64,000 bases of DNA from Actinomycetota bacterium (GTDB lineage: Bacteria > Actinomycetota > Actinomycetes > Nanopelagicales > Nanopelagicaceae), in NCBI GenBank assembly GCA_016870715.1, contig VGAL01000002.1, positions 34,204-98,203 on the forward strand, written 5' to 3'. Made by a program: the position numbers and the translations under genes. Below are positions 39,927 through 50,819 of the stretch, piece by piece. Under the pieces are notes generated by a model, which saw only the letters and a program-made list of their open reading frames with translations, was not told the DNA's origin and searched no databases. The first letter of the stretch is position 1, and each line of letters starts with the position of its first letter.

Positions 39927-41045
39927 CTACTCGCTGATTTTGCCACTAATGTAATCAACTGCATGCGCTACCCGAGCACGCAACGCATCTAAATTTTCTC
40001 CAATCGCAGACACATGTCCAATTTTCCGCCCTGGTCGCACCTCTTTCCCATAGTTGTGGATCTTCAACTCGGGATCTCGTGCAAAAAGGTGGAGGTATGG
40101 CCGGTAAAGATCGCTCTTTTCGCCACCTAGCACATTACCCATCACCGCCCATTTCGCATTTAATGCGGTGCTACCTAATGGCAGGTCTAGCACCGCGCGA
40201 ATGTGCTGTTCAAATTGCGAGGTAACCGAACCTTCGATTGTCCAATGCCCTGAATTATGCGGACGCAACGCAATCTCATTGATGAAGAGCTCTCCGCCAA
40301 CATCAAATAACTCGACAGCCATCACGCCGATCAATTGAATATGCTCGGCGATAGCAAGTGCAATCTGTTGGGCTAATAAAGCAGTTCTTTCATCAAGGTC
40401 TGGCGCTGGTGAAATCGTCTCAATACATATGCCATCTCGTTGTACTGTTTCAGTTGGCGCCCACGTCGAAATCTGATTATGAGGAGAGCGCGCAACCATA
40501 ATCGCCAGTTCTCGATCGAATGGGATCACCTCCTCGCACAATGCACGTCCCCAGTCGGCAAGTACAGCCTGCGCCTCTGAGATTCCACTTACTAATCGAA
40601 CGCCTCTGCCGTCGTAGCCTCCCGAGACTGCTTTGAGAATCACGGGGAAGTTCTCGATCTCTGATGCATTGAGGATTGATTTCCACGCTGGCTGCGGTAG
40701 CCCCGCATCGCTAAAGCTCGTTCGCATATGTAACTTATCTTGAGCGTGCAGCAAAGCTTTCGATGATGGCCGAACTGCCTTCCCCAACTCCTCGAGGCGA
40801 CGAATGTGGCCATTGGGAACTAATTCATGTTCAAAGGTAATCACATCACATTGATCCGCAAAATGTTGGAGCACTTCAAAATCACGAAAGTCACCAATGG
40901 TTACCGGGAAGAATTGAGCGGCGCTGTCGGTAGCGCTCGTTGCAAGAATTCGTAGATCGATACCAAGGGCCGTTGCTGGCGCCAGCGACATTTGGGCAAG
41001 CTGCCCCGCGCCGATGATTCCCAATCTCGGTGAACCATTAACCAT
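39927..41045 (-). CDS. purK: N5-carboxyaminoimidazole ribonucleotide synthase
   Basis: ATP-grasp; LGIIGAGQLAQMS; EIALRPHNSGHWTIE. Confidence 0.95.
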   Translation of the reverse strand: MVNGSPRLGIIGAGQLAQMSLAPATALGIDLRILATSATDSAAQFFPVTIGDFRDFEVLQHFADQCDVITFEHELVPNGHIRRLEELGKAVRPSSKALLHAQDKLHMRTSFSDAGLPQPAWKSILNASEIENFPVILKAVSGGYDGRGVRLVSGISEAQAVLADWGRALCEEVIPFDRELAIMVARSPHNQISTWAPTETVQRDGICIETISPAPDLDERTALLAQQIALAIAEHIQLIGVMAVELFDVGGELFINEIALRPHNSGHWTIEGSVTSQFEQHIRAVLDLPLGSTALNAKWAVMGNVLGGEKSDLYRPYLHLFARDPELKIHNYGKEVRPGRKIGHVSAIGENLDALRARVAHAVDYISGKISE

Positions 41046-41059
41046 GGAGGAGAGCCTAC

Positions 41060-41821
41060 TTACTTCGCGCGAAGATGGGTGACATCAGCTGCGACGAACT
41101 CTTGCCCATCAGCAAGGACCAAAGAGCCACTTCCAGAGATCGCAGCTGCGCGTCCAAAAACCTCGCTCCCATCAGGAAGGGTGAGTCTGACTTCTTCTTC
41201 GAGAGTGGAACTGAGTTGTCGATACTTATTCTCGATGGGAAATGGTTTGACTTGCCATTCCATGATGGCTCGTGCCAAATCCGTTAGAAAATTAATAACA
41301 AGAAGTTCTCGACTTACTTTTTCACTAGAGTGAATGGTAAGTGAAGTGGAATTCTCGGCCGGCAGATTCGATTGATCCTGAAGGCAGTTTATCCCGATCC
41401 CAATGACGACATTATGATTGACTTTTTCAGCGATAATTCCGCCCACTTTCTTATCATCGATCATTACATCATTAGGCCACTTAAGGCTTGTATTGACCCC
41501 CGTCGTTTTTACAATCGCAGAACATGCTGCAACGCCAACAATCAACGGAATCCAACCCCAGCGGTTCTCGGGTTGGCCAACAGGTGAGAGCGCGGCAGAT
41601 AGCAGCACGCCTTGGCCAGCTTCCGATTCGAAACTCCTGCCTGCGCGCCCACGTCCTGCGCTTTGGAATTCGGTGAGATAGACCTCACCCTCGCTTGCGC
41701 TCCCAGCAGCTAACTCGGATACCAAAGCGCGCTGAGTAGAATCTATTAAATTAAAATGCTGTACTCGCCAGTAACCCGAGTCAAGTGCTGAGATGATTTC
41801 TGCTACATCCAGAGGTTCCAC
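41060..41821 (-). CDS. birA: Biotin--[acetyl-CoA-carboxylase] ligase
   Basis: [38 protein letters not shown] start at 41821 proposed instead of the ORF-track start, which overlaps the carboxylase gene. Confidence 0.9.
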   Translation of the reverse strand: MEPLDVAEIISALDSGYWRVQHFNLIDSTQRALVSELAAGSASEGEVYLTEFQSAGRGRAGRSFESEAGQGVLLSAALSPVGQPENRWGWIPLIVGVAACSAIVKTTGVNTSLKWPNDVMIDDKKVGGIIAEKVNHNVVIGIGINCLQDQSNLPAENSTSLTIHSSEKVSRELLVINFLTDLARAIMEWQVKPFPIENKYRQLSSTLEEEVRLTLPDGSEVFGRAAAISGSGSLVLADGQEFVAADVTHLRAK

Positions 41822-41839
41822 GAGGGGTACGGTACGGCT
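41822..41839. promoter_or_regulatory. 18-bp divergent promoter region, birA(-)/carboxylase beta(+), shared -10 TACGGTA (41828-41834)
   Basis: TACGGT-N6-ATG on +, TACCGT-N7-GTG on -, overlapping by 5 bp. Confidence 0.6.
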
Positions 41840-43411
41840 ATGAGCGGTGATATTCATACCACTGCAGGCAAGATCGATGATTTGCGTTCTCGCCTTGACG
41901 AAGCAACCCATGCAGGTTCGCAACGCGCAATTGAAAAACAGCATGCAAAAGGGAAAATGACCGCGCGCGAGCGGATTGCTGCGCTCGTTGATCCTGGTTC
42001 ATTCACCGAGTTCGATGAACTTGCTCGCCATCGCTCTACCGCCTTCGGGATGGAAAAAGAACGCCCCTACGGCGATGGCGTTGTCACAGGCTATGGGAGC
42101 GTTGATGGCAGACAAATTGCGCTCTTCTCTCAAGATTTCACGGTGATGGGCGGCAGTCTGGGCGAAGTGTTCGGCGAAAAAATTCTCAAAGTCATGGACT
42201 TCGCACTCAAAGCGGGAATTCCCCTCGTAGGCATCAATGATTCTGGTGGAGCGCGAATTCAAGAAGGTGTGGTCTCACTCGGGCTTTATGGAGAGATTTT
42301 TCGCCGTAATGCGCGAATGTCTGGAGTCATCCCGCAGATTTCACTCATTCTTGGTCCATGCGCAGGCGGTGCGGTCTACTCACCTGCAATGACGGATTTC
42401 ACCATCATGGTCGAAGGCACTTCGCATATGTTCATCACCGGACCTGAGGTAATCAAGGCAGTCACTGGCGCTGATGTTGAAATGGAGGAACTTGGTGGTG
42501 CTCGTACTCACAACACCAAAACAGGAAACTCGCACTATCACGCAGCAAATGAATTAGATGCAATCGATTACGTAAAGAACCTCTTGGCATTCTTACCAAG
42601 CAACAATCGAGATCGAGCACCAATTTTTCCCGTTGCCCACAGGAATGAAATTCACAGTGCAGATTTAGCGCTCAACTCCATCATCCCTGATAGCCCTAAC
42701 CAGCCATATGACATGAAGAACGTAATTAAGACGATCATGGACGAGGGTGAATTCTTGGAGATTCAAGAGTCTTTCGCGCCAAATATTGTCATTGGATTCG
42801 GACGAATTGAAGGACATGCAATTGGCGTAGTTGCGAATCAACCTCTACAACTGGCGGGAACCCTAGATATCGATGCGAGCGAGAAGGCAGCTCGTTTTGT
42901 CAGAACGTGCGATGCCTTTAACGTTCCCATTCTCACTCTCGTAGATGTGCCTGGATTCTTGCCAGGCACTGATCAGGAGTGGAATGGAATTATTCGTAGA
43001 GGTGCCAAACTTCTTTACGCCTATGGTGAAGCAACTGTTCCGTTGGTTACCCTCATCACTCGCAAGGCTTACGGTGGTGCTTACGATGTTATGGGCTCAA
43101 AGCATCTTGGCGCCGACATTAATTTTGCATGGCCTACTGCACAAATCGCAGTCATGGGAGCGCAAGGTGCGGTCAATCTCTTATACCGCCGAGAACTTGC
43201 CGCAGCAGAGGATGTAGAAACGCTCCGAAAGAATTTGATGACCGAATACGACGATACCCTCGCTAACCCATACCTAGCTGCTGAGCGTGGCTTCATCGAT
43301 GCAGTCATCGAGCCCGCCCAAACTCGCGTGAATATCGCTCGAGCCTTTCGGGCCCTTCGCAACAAACGGGTAGAACTCCCTCCGCGTAAACATGGGAACA
43401 TTCCACTGTGA
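41840..43411 (+). CDS. Acyl-CoA (propionyl-CoA) carboxylase beta subunit
   Basis: [67 protein letters not shown]. Confidence 0.94.
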   Translation: MSGDIHTTAGKIDDLRSRLDEATHAGSQRAIEKQHAKGKMTARERIAALVDPGSFTEFDELARHRSTAFGMEKERPYGDGVVTGYGSVDGRQIALFSQDFTVMGGSLGEVFGEKILKVMDFALKAGIPLVGINDSGGARIQEGVVSLGLYGEIFRRNARMSGVIPQISLILGPCAGGAVYSPAMTDFTIMVEGTSHMFITGPEVIKAVTGADVEMEELGGARTHNTKTGNSHYHAANELDAIDYVKNLLAFLPSNNRDRAPIFPVAHRNEIHSADLALNSIIPDSPNQPYDMKNVIKTIMDEGEFLEIQESFAPNIVIGFGRIEGHAIGVVANQPLQLAGTLDIDASEKAARFVRTCDAFNVPILTLVDVPGFLPGTDQEWNGIIRRGAKLLYAYGEATVPLVTLITRKAYGGAYDVMGSKHLGADINFAWPTAQIAVMGAQGAVNLLYRRELAAAEDVETLRKNLMTEYDDTLANPYLAAERGFIDAVIEPAQTRVNIARAFRALRNKRVELPPRKHGNIPL

Positions 43412-43575
43412 TCAAAATCCTCAAAGGTGCTGGTAACGATTTAGAGATTAAAGCGATTGAGCAAGCGCTCGTGATGCGCACCGCACAATGCGCTACATCT
43501 GATAAAACTCATGGTGAGTACGGCAAACCCATTTTGCGTACCTCCATAGAGCCAGAAAGCGCCGAGCGCTCTTGA
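43408..43575 (+). CDS. Putative acyl-CoA carboxylase epsilon-like small subunit (55 aa)
   Basis: [65 protein letters not shown] overlap with beta subunit stop; absent from supplied ORF track. Confidence 0.65.
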   Translation: MIKILKGAGNDLEIKAIEQALVMRTAQCATSDKTHGEYGKPILRTSIEPESAERS

Positions 43576-44177
43576 TCATGGAAATAATTCTTGCCTCAGC
43601 CTCTAGCGCACGGACCAAGTTGCTGCGCGATGCGAAGATTCCGCACTCTGTTGTAGTGAGTGGAATAGATGAAGAAGCAGGGGTGTTTACCACCCTTTCG
43701 CCGAGTGAAATGGTTCTTGCACTTGCCACTGCAAAAGCGCGAGCTGTTGCTTCCATGAATACTGGAAGGAATGTTCTCGTTATTGGAGCGGACTCGACCT
43801 TGGAATTTGATGGTCGTGCGATGGCTAAACCGGGCAAGGCTGAAGTAGCGATCTCTTGGTGGCAAAATTATCGCGGTCTATCTGGGAAGTTACATACTGG
43901 GCAGAGCGTTATCGATGTGGCTAAAGGAGAGAGTGCGAGCGCGCTTTCGACTACGGAAATTTCTTTCGCCCAACTCACCGATGAAGAGATTCGCTCTTAC
44001 GTCGCCACAGAAGAGCCCTTGTCTCTGGCAGGTGGTGCATCTCTTGATGGAATTGGCTCACCATATATTTCGCATATATCTGGTGATGCCTCAGGAGTTC
44101 TAGGATTAAGCATGAATCACTTACGAGAATTGTTTAGCCAACTTGGTTATCCCTGGCACTCCTTAAGGGCGAAATAA
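43572..44177 (+). CDS. maf: Maf-family nucleotide pyrophosphatase
   Basis: [44 protein letters not shown]. Confidence 0.92.
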   Translation: MIMEIILASASSARTKLLRDAKIPHSVVVSGIDEEAGVFTTLSPSEMVLALATAKARAVASMNTGRNVLVIGADSTLEFDGRAMAKPGKAEVAISWWQNYRGLSGKLHTGQSVIDVAKGESASALSTTEISFAQLTDEEIRSYVATEEPLSLAGGASLDGIGSPYISHISGDASGVLGLSMNHLRELFSQLGYPWHSLRAK

Positions 44178-44179
44178 GC

Positions 44180-45895
44180 ATGCCAGACATCTCACGAGTC
44201 TTAATCGCCAATCGTGGTGAGATTGCAATTCGGATTGCTCGCGCCGCGCGCGATCATGGAATTACCCCTATTGCTGTCTACGCGGATGGCGATCGAAATG
44301 CCCAACATGTTCTCGCATGTGATGAGGCCTACGCACTTAATGGCGCTACTGCAGGCGAGAGTTACCTCAATATTGAGAAGATAATTTCAGTTGCGCGCAC
44401 TGCACAAGCTGACGCTATTCATCCGGGGTATGGATTTCTCTCCGAGAATGCAACTTTCGCTCAAGCGGTATTCGATGCTGGCTTGATCTGGATTGGCCCG
44501 CCACCTCAGGCGATAGCCGCTCTGGGCGACAAGGTCTCGGCGCGGAAGATTGCCGCGAAAGTTGGTGCTCCGCTCGTTGCCGGAACTGCTGATCCTGTCG
44601 AAAGTTCAGCCGAAGTAATTACCTTCGCTCAACAGCGCGGTCTGCCTGTTGCTATCAAAGCAGCGCATGGTGGCGGTGGCCGAGGCCTGAAAGTTGCTCG
44701 AACTCTGGCGGAGATCCCTGAGCTATTTGATTCAGCTGTCCGCGAAGCCGTTGCCGCATTTGGCAGAGGTGAATGTTTCGTCGAACGATATCTCGATCGC
44801 CCCCGCCACGTTGAGACTCAAGTTCTTGCTGATTCCCATGGAAATGTCGTAGTCGTTTCTACTCGCGATTGCTCATTGCAACGACGTCATCAGAAACTAG
44901 TTGAAGAGGCGCCAGCGCCATTTCTGAGTAAGGCTCAGATTGATCAACTCTATTCGGCTAGTAAAGCAATTATCAAAGAGGCGGGTTATGTTGGTGCGGG
45001 TACCTGTGAATTCCTTGTTGGTCTCGATGGAACTATCTCTTTCCTTGAGGTGAATACGCGATTACAAGTGGAGCATCCTGTGAGTGAGGAGGTGACAGGA
45101 CTTGATTTGGTTCGAGAACAGTTCCGAATTGCCGCGGGAGAGAGATTGTCCTTTTCCGATCCAGAGATTCGGGGTCACTCCATAGAGTTTCGAATTAACG
45201 GTGAAGATCCTGGAAAGAATTTCCTTCCTACACCGGGGGTAATTACCGCGTGGAAAACTCCATCAGGACCTGGGGTGCGCGTTGATTCAGGATTTACAAC
45301 TGGAGATGTGATCAGCGGGAATTTCGATTCACTATTAGCGAAATTGATTGTGACAGGTTCAACTCGCGCTCAAGCGCTCGAGCGAGCTCGTCGCGCGCTT
45401 GATGAATTCGTAGTAGATGGAATCGCCACCGCTCTGCCCTTTCATAGAGCAGTTGTCCGTGATGGCGCTTTTACATCAGATCCATTTCGAGTATTCACTG
45501 GCTGGATTGAGAGCGAATTTGATAATCAGATTCCACCATTTACCGGAACGGCTGAAGCTCACGATGATCAAGTGATTGAACGCCTTGTGGTTGAGGTGGA
45601 TGGACATCGATTGGAAGTGGGTTTGGTCAGCGAGCAACCGAAACGTCGCCGCTCACACTCTGTTCAATCTTTCAAAAATCGAGGGGATGCTCTTACCAGT
45701 CCCATGCAGGGCACAGTGGTCAAGATTGCAGTGCATGATGGTGATGAGGTCGCTGAAGGTGATTTGATCGTGGTGTTGGAGGCTATGAAAATGGAGCAAC
45801 CGCTCATCGCTCATAAGTCGGGACGAATCCATGGATTAGTAATGGCGGTCGGTAGCAATATCGCTAGTGGCGCCACCATCTGTGAGATTAAGTAG
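44180..45895 (+). CDS. Acyl-CoA carboxylase alpha subunit (biotin carboxylase + BCCP)
   Basis: [47 protein letters not shown]. Confidence 0.95.
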   Translation: MPDISRVLIANRGEIAIRIARAARDHGITPIAVYADGDRNAQHVLACDEAYALNGATAGESYLNIEKIISVARTAQADAIHPGYGFLSENATFAQAVFDAGLIWIGPPPQAIAALGDKVSARKIAAKVGAPLVAGTADPVESSAEVITFAQQRGLPVAIKAAHGGGGRGLKVARTLAEIPELFDSAVREAVAAFGRGECFVERYLDRPRHVETQVLADSHGNVVVVSTRDCSLQRRHQKLVEEAPAPFLSKAQIDQLYSASKAIIKEAGYVGAGTCEFLVGLDGTISFLEVNTRLQVEHPVSEEVTGLDLVREQFRIAAGERLSFSDPEIRGHSIEFRINGEDPGKNFLPTPGVITAWKTPSGPGVRVDSGFTTGDVISGNFDSLLAKLIVTGSTRAQALERARRALDEFVVDGIATALPFHRAVVRDGAFTSDPFRVFTGWIESEFDNQIPPFTGTAEAHDDQVIERLVVEVDGHRLEVGLVSEQPKRRRSHSVQSFKNRGDALTSPMQGTVVKIAVHDGDEVAEGDLIVVLEAMKMEQPLIAHKSGRIHGLVMAVGSNIASGATICEIK

Positions 45896-47443
45896 TTACC
45901 AACTCTCTGGAGCGCGGTAACTCCCCCAAGCGCTTCGCAACGCATCTGAAATCTCGCCCACTGTTGCATCTGCAAGTAAAGCCGCTTTGAGTGCAGGAAG
46001 CAGATTCTGATCACTTTGAGCGGTTGCTACTACCGATTTTAGGGAGTTATCAACGCGATCACGATCGCGATTCTTTCGCAACGTAGCCAACTTGGCGCTC
46101 TGTTCATGCGCAACCGATTCATCAACTCGTAAAGGTTTGTAAGGTTCCGCTGGCGATATGTACTCATTAACACCAACAATAAGTCGAGTCTTTGCCTCAA
46201 TTTCTTGCGCAATTCGATAGGAATTCTTTTCAATCTCACTCTTTTGGAATCCTGCTTCCACTCCAGCAACGGCGCCACCCATTTCATCAACTTTATACAT
46301 TAGCGCCTGAATCTCATCAACCAATTCGGTAGTCATACTCTCGACCGCGGCTGATCCAGCAAGCGCATCGACAGTTCGTGCTAAGTCACTCTCATGAGCG
46401 ATCACTTGTTGAGTGCGAAGGGCAAGTAGCGCAGCCTTTTCGGTCGGCAAACCCAGCGCCTCATCAAAAGAGTTGGTATGAAGGGATTGGGTACCACCCA
46501 AAACCGCTGCAACCGCCTGCAGAGTCACGCGTACGAGGTTTAATTCTGGTTGTGCAGCAGTAAGTTGTACACCCGCAGTCTGCGTATGAAATCGAAGGTG
46601 CATTGCACGTTCATTAGTGATGCCATAGCGCTCTTTGATGATTCGAGCCCACACTTGGCGCGCAGCCCGGAATTTTGCAATCTCCTCCAATACAGTTGTT
46701 CGCGCGACGAAGAAAAAACTCATACGCGAGGCGACCTGCTCCACACTCAATCCTCGACTCTGAGCTGCATCGAGATAGGCAATCGCATTGCTGAGTGTAA
46801 ATGCAATCTCTTGAACTGGATTAGCTCCAGCCTCTGCCATGTGATACCCCGAAACTGAAATCGTGTTCCACTTTGGCAATTCACGCGCGCAATAATCAAA
46901 AGTGTCACAAATCAAACGCATCGAAGGCTTTGGTGGATAAATATATGTGCCCCGAGAGATGTATTCCTTCAAAATATCATTTTGAATTGTTCCGCTGATC
47001 TCTGCACCAGGCACACCTTGTTCAGCTGCCACGATCTCATACATCAGTAACAGAATCGCTGCGGGAGCATTGATTGTCATAGACGTTGAAACTTTATCTA
47101 GTGGTATTCCTTTGAAGAGTTGGCGCATATCATCGAGGGAGTCGATTGCCACTCCCACTCGACCTACTTCGCCTAGGGATTGAGGAGCATCAGAGTCAAA
47201 GCCCATCTGTGTTGGCAAATCAAAGGCAACCGAAAGTCCACCAGTTCCAGCGCTTACCAACTGGTGGTAGCGCTCATTCGATTCTTCTGCCGAACCAAAT
47301 CCTGCATATTGGCGCATCGTCCATGGCTTACGTAAATACATCTCTTGATAAATACCGCGAGTGAAGGGAAATTCACCTGGCCGTTCGCCATCTGTGACGT
47401 AATCAGGTTTGATGGGAAGACCCGATTCCGAATTCCAACTCAT
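45896..47443 (-). CDS. B12-dependent acyl-CoA mutase, catalytic subunit (methylmalonyl-CoA mutase type, no B12-binding domain)
   Basis: TMRQYAGFGSAEESNERYHQL; SRGTYIYPPKPSMRLICDTFDYC; ISVSGYHMAEAGA; 515 aa. Confidence 0.9.
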   Translation of the reverse strand: MSWNSESGLPIKPDYVTDGERPGEFPFTRGIYQEMYLRKPWTMRQYAGFGSAEESNERYHQLVSAGTGGLSVAFDLPTQMGFDSDAPQSLGEVGRVGVAIDSLDDMRQLFKGIPLDKVSTSMTINAPAAILLLMYEIVAAEQGVPGAEISGTIQNDILKEYISRGTYIYPPKPSMRLICDTFDYCARELPKWNTISVSGYHMAEAGANPVQEIAFTLSNAIAYLDAAQSRGLSVEQVASRMSFFFVARTTVLEEIAKFRAARQVWARIIKERYGITNERAMHLRFHTQTAGVQLTAAQPELNLVRVTLQAVAAVLGGTQSLHTNSFDEALGLPTEKAALLALRTQQVIAHESDLARTVDALAGSAAVESMTTELVDEIQALMYKVDEMGGAVAGVEAGFQKSEIEKNSYRIAQEIEAKTRLIVGVNEYISPAEPYKPLRVDESVAHEQSAKLATLRKNRDRDRVDNSLKSVVATAQSDQNLLPALKAALLADATVGEISDALRSAWGSYRAPESW

Positions 47444-47512
47444 CTGTGAATCTTATCTCTCTCGGAGTGGCAAAGGGAAAAAATCTATTATCAATCAATA
47501 CTCTCACTCACT

Positions 47513-48460
47513 ATGGCTCGCATTACCTCTGTCAACATGAGAGGCACCCGACGTACCACTCTGGTAGTTGCACTCGCCTCTGCAATGTTTTTAAGCGCGA
47601 TGGCCGGTAGCGCCGATGGCAAGCAGGTGATTGGCGGTGGAAGGTTGGGTGAGAGCGGAGTCATCGTCAATTCAGTCGAAGGTGATGGGGTATCTGCTCC
47701 GCCAAGCACCTCTGCACTCTCCTACGTGATCGCAGACTTCGAAACTGGTGAAGTTCTTGCTGCCAAAAATCCACATAAGAAATTGCCACCAGCTAGTACC
47801 TTAAAAACTTTGACAGCACTTACTTTGATGTCTCGAATAAACATGGATAAGCGCTATAAAGCCTCATGGCGTGAAGCTAGCATAATTGGTAACAAGGTAG
47901 GCATGTGGAAGAACCGCACCTACACCGTGCGAGATATTTGGTACGGATTGATGTTGGGGTCAGGCAATGATGCGGGGGTCGCTTTAGCAACAATGAGTGG
48001 AGGAATTAAGAAAACTTCCGCTCTCATGCTCGCCAAAGCGCGTTCAATTCAAGCATATGACACCATCCCAAAAAGCCCTCATGGTCTAGATACGCCTGGT
48101 CAAGTCTCGAGCGCATACGACCTTGCCTTGATTGCTCGCGCGGCCATGAAAGAGAAGAATTTTAGAAAGATTGTTGCAACTAAGACCTACGTATTCCCGA
48201 AATCTGGTCCACGAAATGTCGATCGTAAGATTAGAAATTTGAATAAATTAATCTTTACTTATCCCGGTGTCATAGGGGTAAAGACTGGTTACACCACTAA
48301 GGGGCGAAATACTTATATTGGAATCGCCGAACATGATGGGCGGACAATCATCATTACCTTTATGCACCTTAGATATGGCCGAGATGCATTGGCGAAAAAG
48401 TTATTTGACTGGGGATTTGAGGCTGTTGGAAAGGTCGAACCAGTCGGTGAATTGGTCTGA
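47513..48460 (+). CDS. D-alanyl-D-alanine carboxypeptidase (S11)
   Basis: PPASTLKTLTAL (SxxK), SGNDAG (SxN), GVKTGYTTKG (KTG). Confidence 0.93.
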   Translation: MARITSVNMRGTRRTTLVVALASAMFLSAMAGSADGKQVIGGGRLGESGVIVNSVEGDGVSAPPSTSALSYVIADFETGEVLAAKNPHKKLPPASTLKTLTALTLMSRINMDKRYKASWREASIIGNKVGMWKNRTYTVRDIWYGLMLGSGNDAGVALATMSGGIKKTSALMLAKARSIQAYDTIPKSPHGLDTPGQVSSAYDLALIARAAMKEKNFRKIVATKTYVFPKSGPRNVDRKIRNLNKLIFTYPGVIGVKTGYTTKGRNTYIGIAEHDGRTIIITFMHLRYGRDALAKKLFDWGFEAVGKVEPVGELV

Positions 48461-48463
48461 TTC

Positions 48464-49465
48464 CTACGATCGGGGAAGTAATCCCAGGGATTTATAAACA
48501 ATTGAAAGCGTCTTCGAGGCCACCGCTTCTGCACGCTGCGCACCTTCGCTCAAAATATCCAGAAGCGCTTGCTCATCGTGGAGGTAGCCAAGCGCAGCCT
48601 CTCGTATTGGCCTGAGAGTCTCTGTCACGATTTCAGCAACATCTTTCTTGAAATCACCGTAACCCTTGCCTACATAGTCGGCTTCAATACTTGCCACAGT
48701 GCGACCAGAGATTGCGCTGCAGATTGAGAGTAAATTGCTAATTCCCGGCTTATTTGCCTCGTCGAAAGTGACATCTCGACCGGTATCAGTGACCGCGCTC
48801 TTGATTTTCTTCACATTTGCCTCGGGGGTATCAAGAAGCTCGATCACTCCAGCCAAACTCGTTGCAGACTTACTCATTTTTGATGTTGGCTCTTGCAAGT
48901 CCATGATTTTTGCAGTGCTTTTAAGAATGTGCGCCCCGGGAACTGTAAAGACCTCGCCAAAACGAGAGTTAAATCGCTGGGCCAAATCCCGCGTAAGTTC
49001 GATATGTTGACGTTGATCTTCTCCAACTGGGACCAATTCAGGTTGATAAAGCAAGATGTCTGCGGCCTGGAGCATGGGATATGTAAATAGTCCCACCACC
49101 GTTCTATCCGTACCACTCTTCTGTGATTTATCTTTAAATTGGGTCATCCGGTTAGCCTCACCAAATCCCGTGATGCACTCAAAAACCCAACCGAGTTGGT
49201 TATGAGCCGGAACGTGAGATTGAATGAAAAGCGTTGATTTTTTCGGGTCTATTCCGATTGCCAGTAATTGGGCCGCTGATGCAAGAATCCGTTTTCGCAA
49301 CAGCGCAGGATCCACTTCGACAGTTAGAGCATGAAGGTCGACGATGCAGTAGTAGGTATCATGAGTGCTTTGCAACTCCACCCACTGGCGGAGCGCACCA
49401 AGATAATTTCCTAAATGAAATGAATCATGTGTTGGTTGAATGCCAGAGAGAACGCGTTCTGTCAT
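48464..49465 (-). CDS. trpS: Tryptophanyl-tRNA synthetase
   Basis: [24 protein letters not shown]. Confidence 0.96.
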   Translation of the reverse strand: MTERVLSGIQPTHDSFHLGNYLGALRQWVELQSTHDTYYCIVDLHALTVEVDPALLRKRILASAAQLLAIGIDPKKSTLFIQSHVPAHNQLGWVFECITGFGEANRMTQFKDKSQKSGTDRTVVGLFTYPMLQAADILLYQPELVPVGEDQRQHIELTRDLAQRFNSRFGEVFTVPGAHILKSTAKIMDLQEPTSKMSKSATSLAGVIELLDTPEANVKKIKSAVTDTGRDVTFDEANKPGISNLLSICSAISGRTVASIEADYVGKGYGDFKKDVAEIVTETLRPIREAALGYLHDEQALLDILSEGAQRAEAVASKTLSIVYKSLGLLPRS

Positions 49466-49472
49466 CGTCTAC

Positions 49473-50795
49473 TTATCTACTCTCTCCAGAAACATTTCCT
49501 GGCGTCTGTGATAAAAGTACCCGAAGCATCGCTGGTCGCTTACCTTCGACGCTCTCAACCAACAACTGACAACCTTCCAATTCAATAGCATCCCCCACTT
49601 CGGCGATTCGCCCCAGTTTATGGGTCACCAATCCACCGATACTTTCATACGGTCCTTCAGGGAATTGATAATTGATTTCATTGCTGGCTTCTGAGAGATT
49701 CGTTAAACCATCAATATGGAACTCGCCAACGTTTCCCTCGCGCACTTCGTCAATTTCATGATGGTCATATTCATCCCTGATATCACCGACAAATTGTTCA
49801 ACTAGATCCTCGAGCGTGATAATGCCATCTGTCCCACCATATTCATCGACCACAATCGCGATATGTGAGCCATCCGCGCGCATTTTTGAGAGCACCGGTA
49901 AGAGTTCACGAGTGCCCGGGATAAATTCAATTGTTCGAACGAGGTCTCCTATTCGAGTTTGGCGCTCATAAAGTTCTGGGTCGAGAAGATCGCGTACGTT
50001 GATAAATCCAATAATGTCATCAAAGGATCCTTTGACTACTGGATACCGTGAATGCCCAGTTTCAATGATAATTTTCACCGCTTGTCCGACAGTCAATTCA
50101 CTATCAAGAAAATCTACTTCTGTGCGAGGAACCATGATCGAATGGATCTGGCGATCGCTTGCTTCAAAGACTTCCTCGACAATCTCCTTCTCGGCGTGTG
50201 TGAATGCATGATGTCCACTAAGCAGGTCAATTAACTCTTCCTCGCTCATTTGTTCTCGGGCAGCTTTAGGATCAACGCCAGCGGCGCGAACGAGAAGGTC
50301 GGTTGATTTTGAGAGTAACCAGATAATTGGTCGGAACAATCTGGCAATAACTTCGACAACCCCTGCACTTGCTAACGAGATTGGCACTGCGCGAACAATC
50401 GCAATTCGTTTCGGAGTCAACTCTCCGATAATCAAAGAGATATACGCGATGATTAACGTCAATCCAATAAGGGAAACCAATTCGGCAGCGCTCGTGCGTA
50501 GCCCTAGATCTTCAAGGAATGGAATGAGGTATCGCCCTAAACGCTCCGCGCCAATGGCGGCAGAGAGAAAACCAAAGACGGTAATTCCCACCTGAATCGC
50601 CGCGAGAAAGCGGTTCGGGCTCGCGGTGAGCGCAGCCACCCGCGCCCCACGCTTACCTGTTCCCGCCATCTGTTTGATCTGAGACTCCCGAAGGGAGATC
50701 AGGGCTATCTCAGCGGCTACCAGGAAGGATGAGAGGGCTATTAAGGCAAGGACGATGGCGATATCGCCAACCAGTTCCCCTACAGAGCCCGCCAC
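49473..50795 (-). CDS. HlyC/CorC (CNNM + CBS) transporter-associated protein
   Basis: DUF21 membrane domain; VPRTEVDFLDSELTVGQAVKIIIETGHSRYPV; VDEYGGTDGIITLEDLVEQFVGDIRDEYD. Confidence 0.94.
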   Translation of the reverse strand: MAGSVGELVGDIAIVLALIALSSFLVAAEIALISLRESQIKQMAGTGKRGARVAALTASPNRFLAAIQVGITVFGFLSAAIGAERLGRYLIPFLEDLGLRTSAAELVSLIGLTLIIAYISLIIGELTPKRIAIVRAVPISLASAGVVEVIARLFRPIIWLLSKSTDLLVRAAGVDPKAAREQMSEEELIDLLSGHHAFTHAEKEIVEEVFEASDRQIHSIMVPRTEVDFLDSELTVGQAVKIIIETGHSRYPVVKGSFDDIIGFINVRDLLDPELYERQTRIGDLVRTIEFIPGTRELLPVLSKMRADGSHIAIVVDEYGGTDGIITLEDLVEQFVGDIRDEYDHHEIDEVREGNVGEFHIDGLTNLSEASNEINYQFPEGPYESIGGLVTHKLGRIAEVGDAIELEGCQLLVESVEGKRPAMLRVLLSQTPGNVSGESR

Positions 50796-50819
50796 CGCTC
50801 AAGGGTAGCGAAATGGAGG

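Noticed and set aside
41822-41944. Upstream extension of birA in the ORF track ([15 protein letters not shown]...)
   Set aside because: Would overlap the carboxylase beta gene by about 100 bp; GTG at 41821 fits family length and a -10 element.
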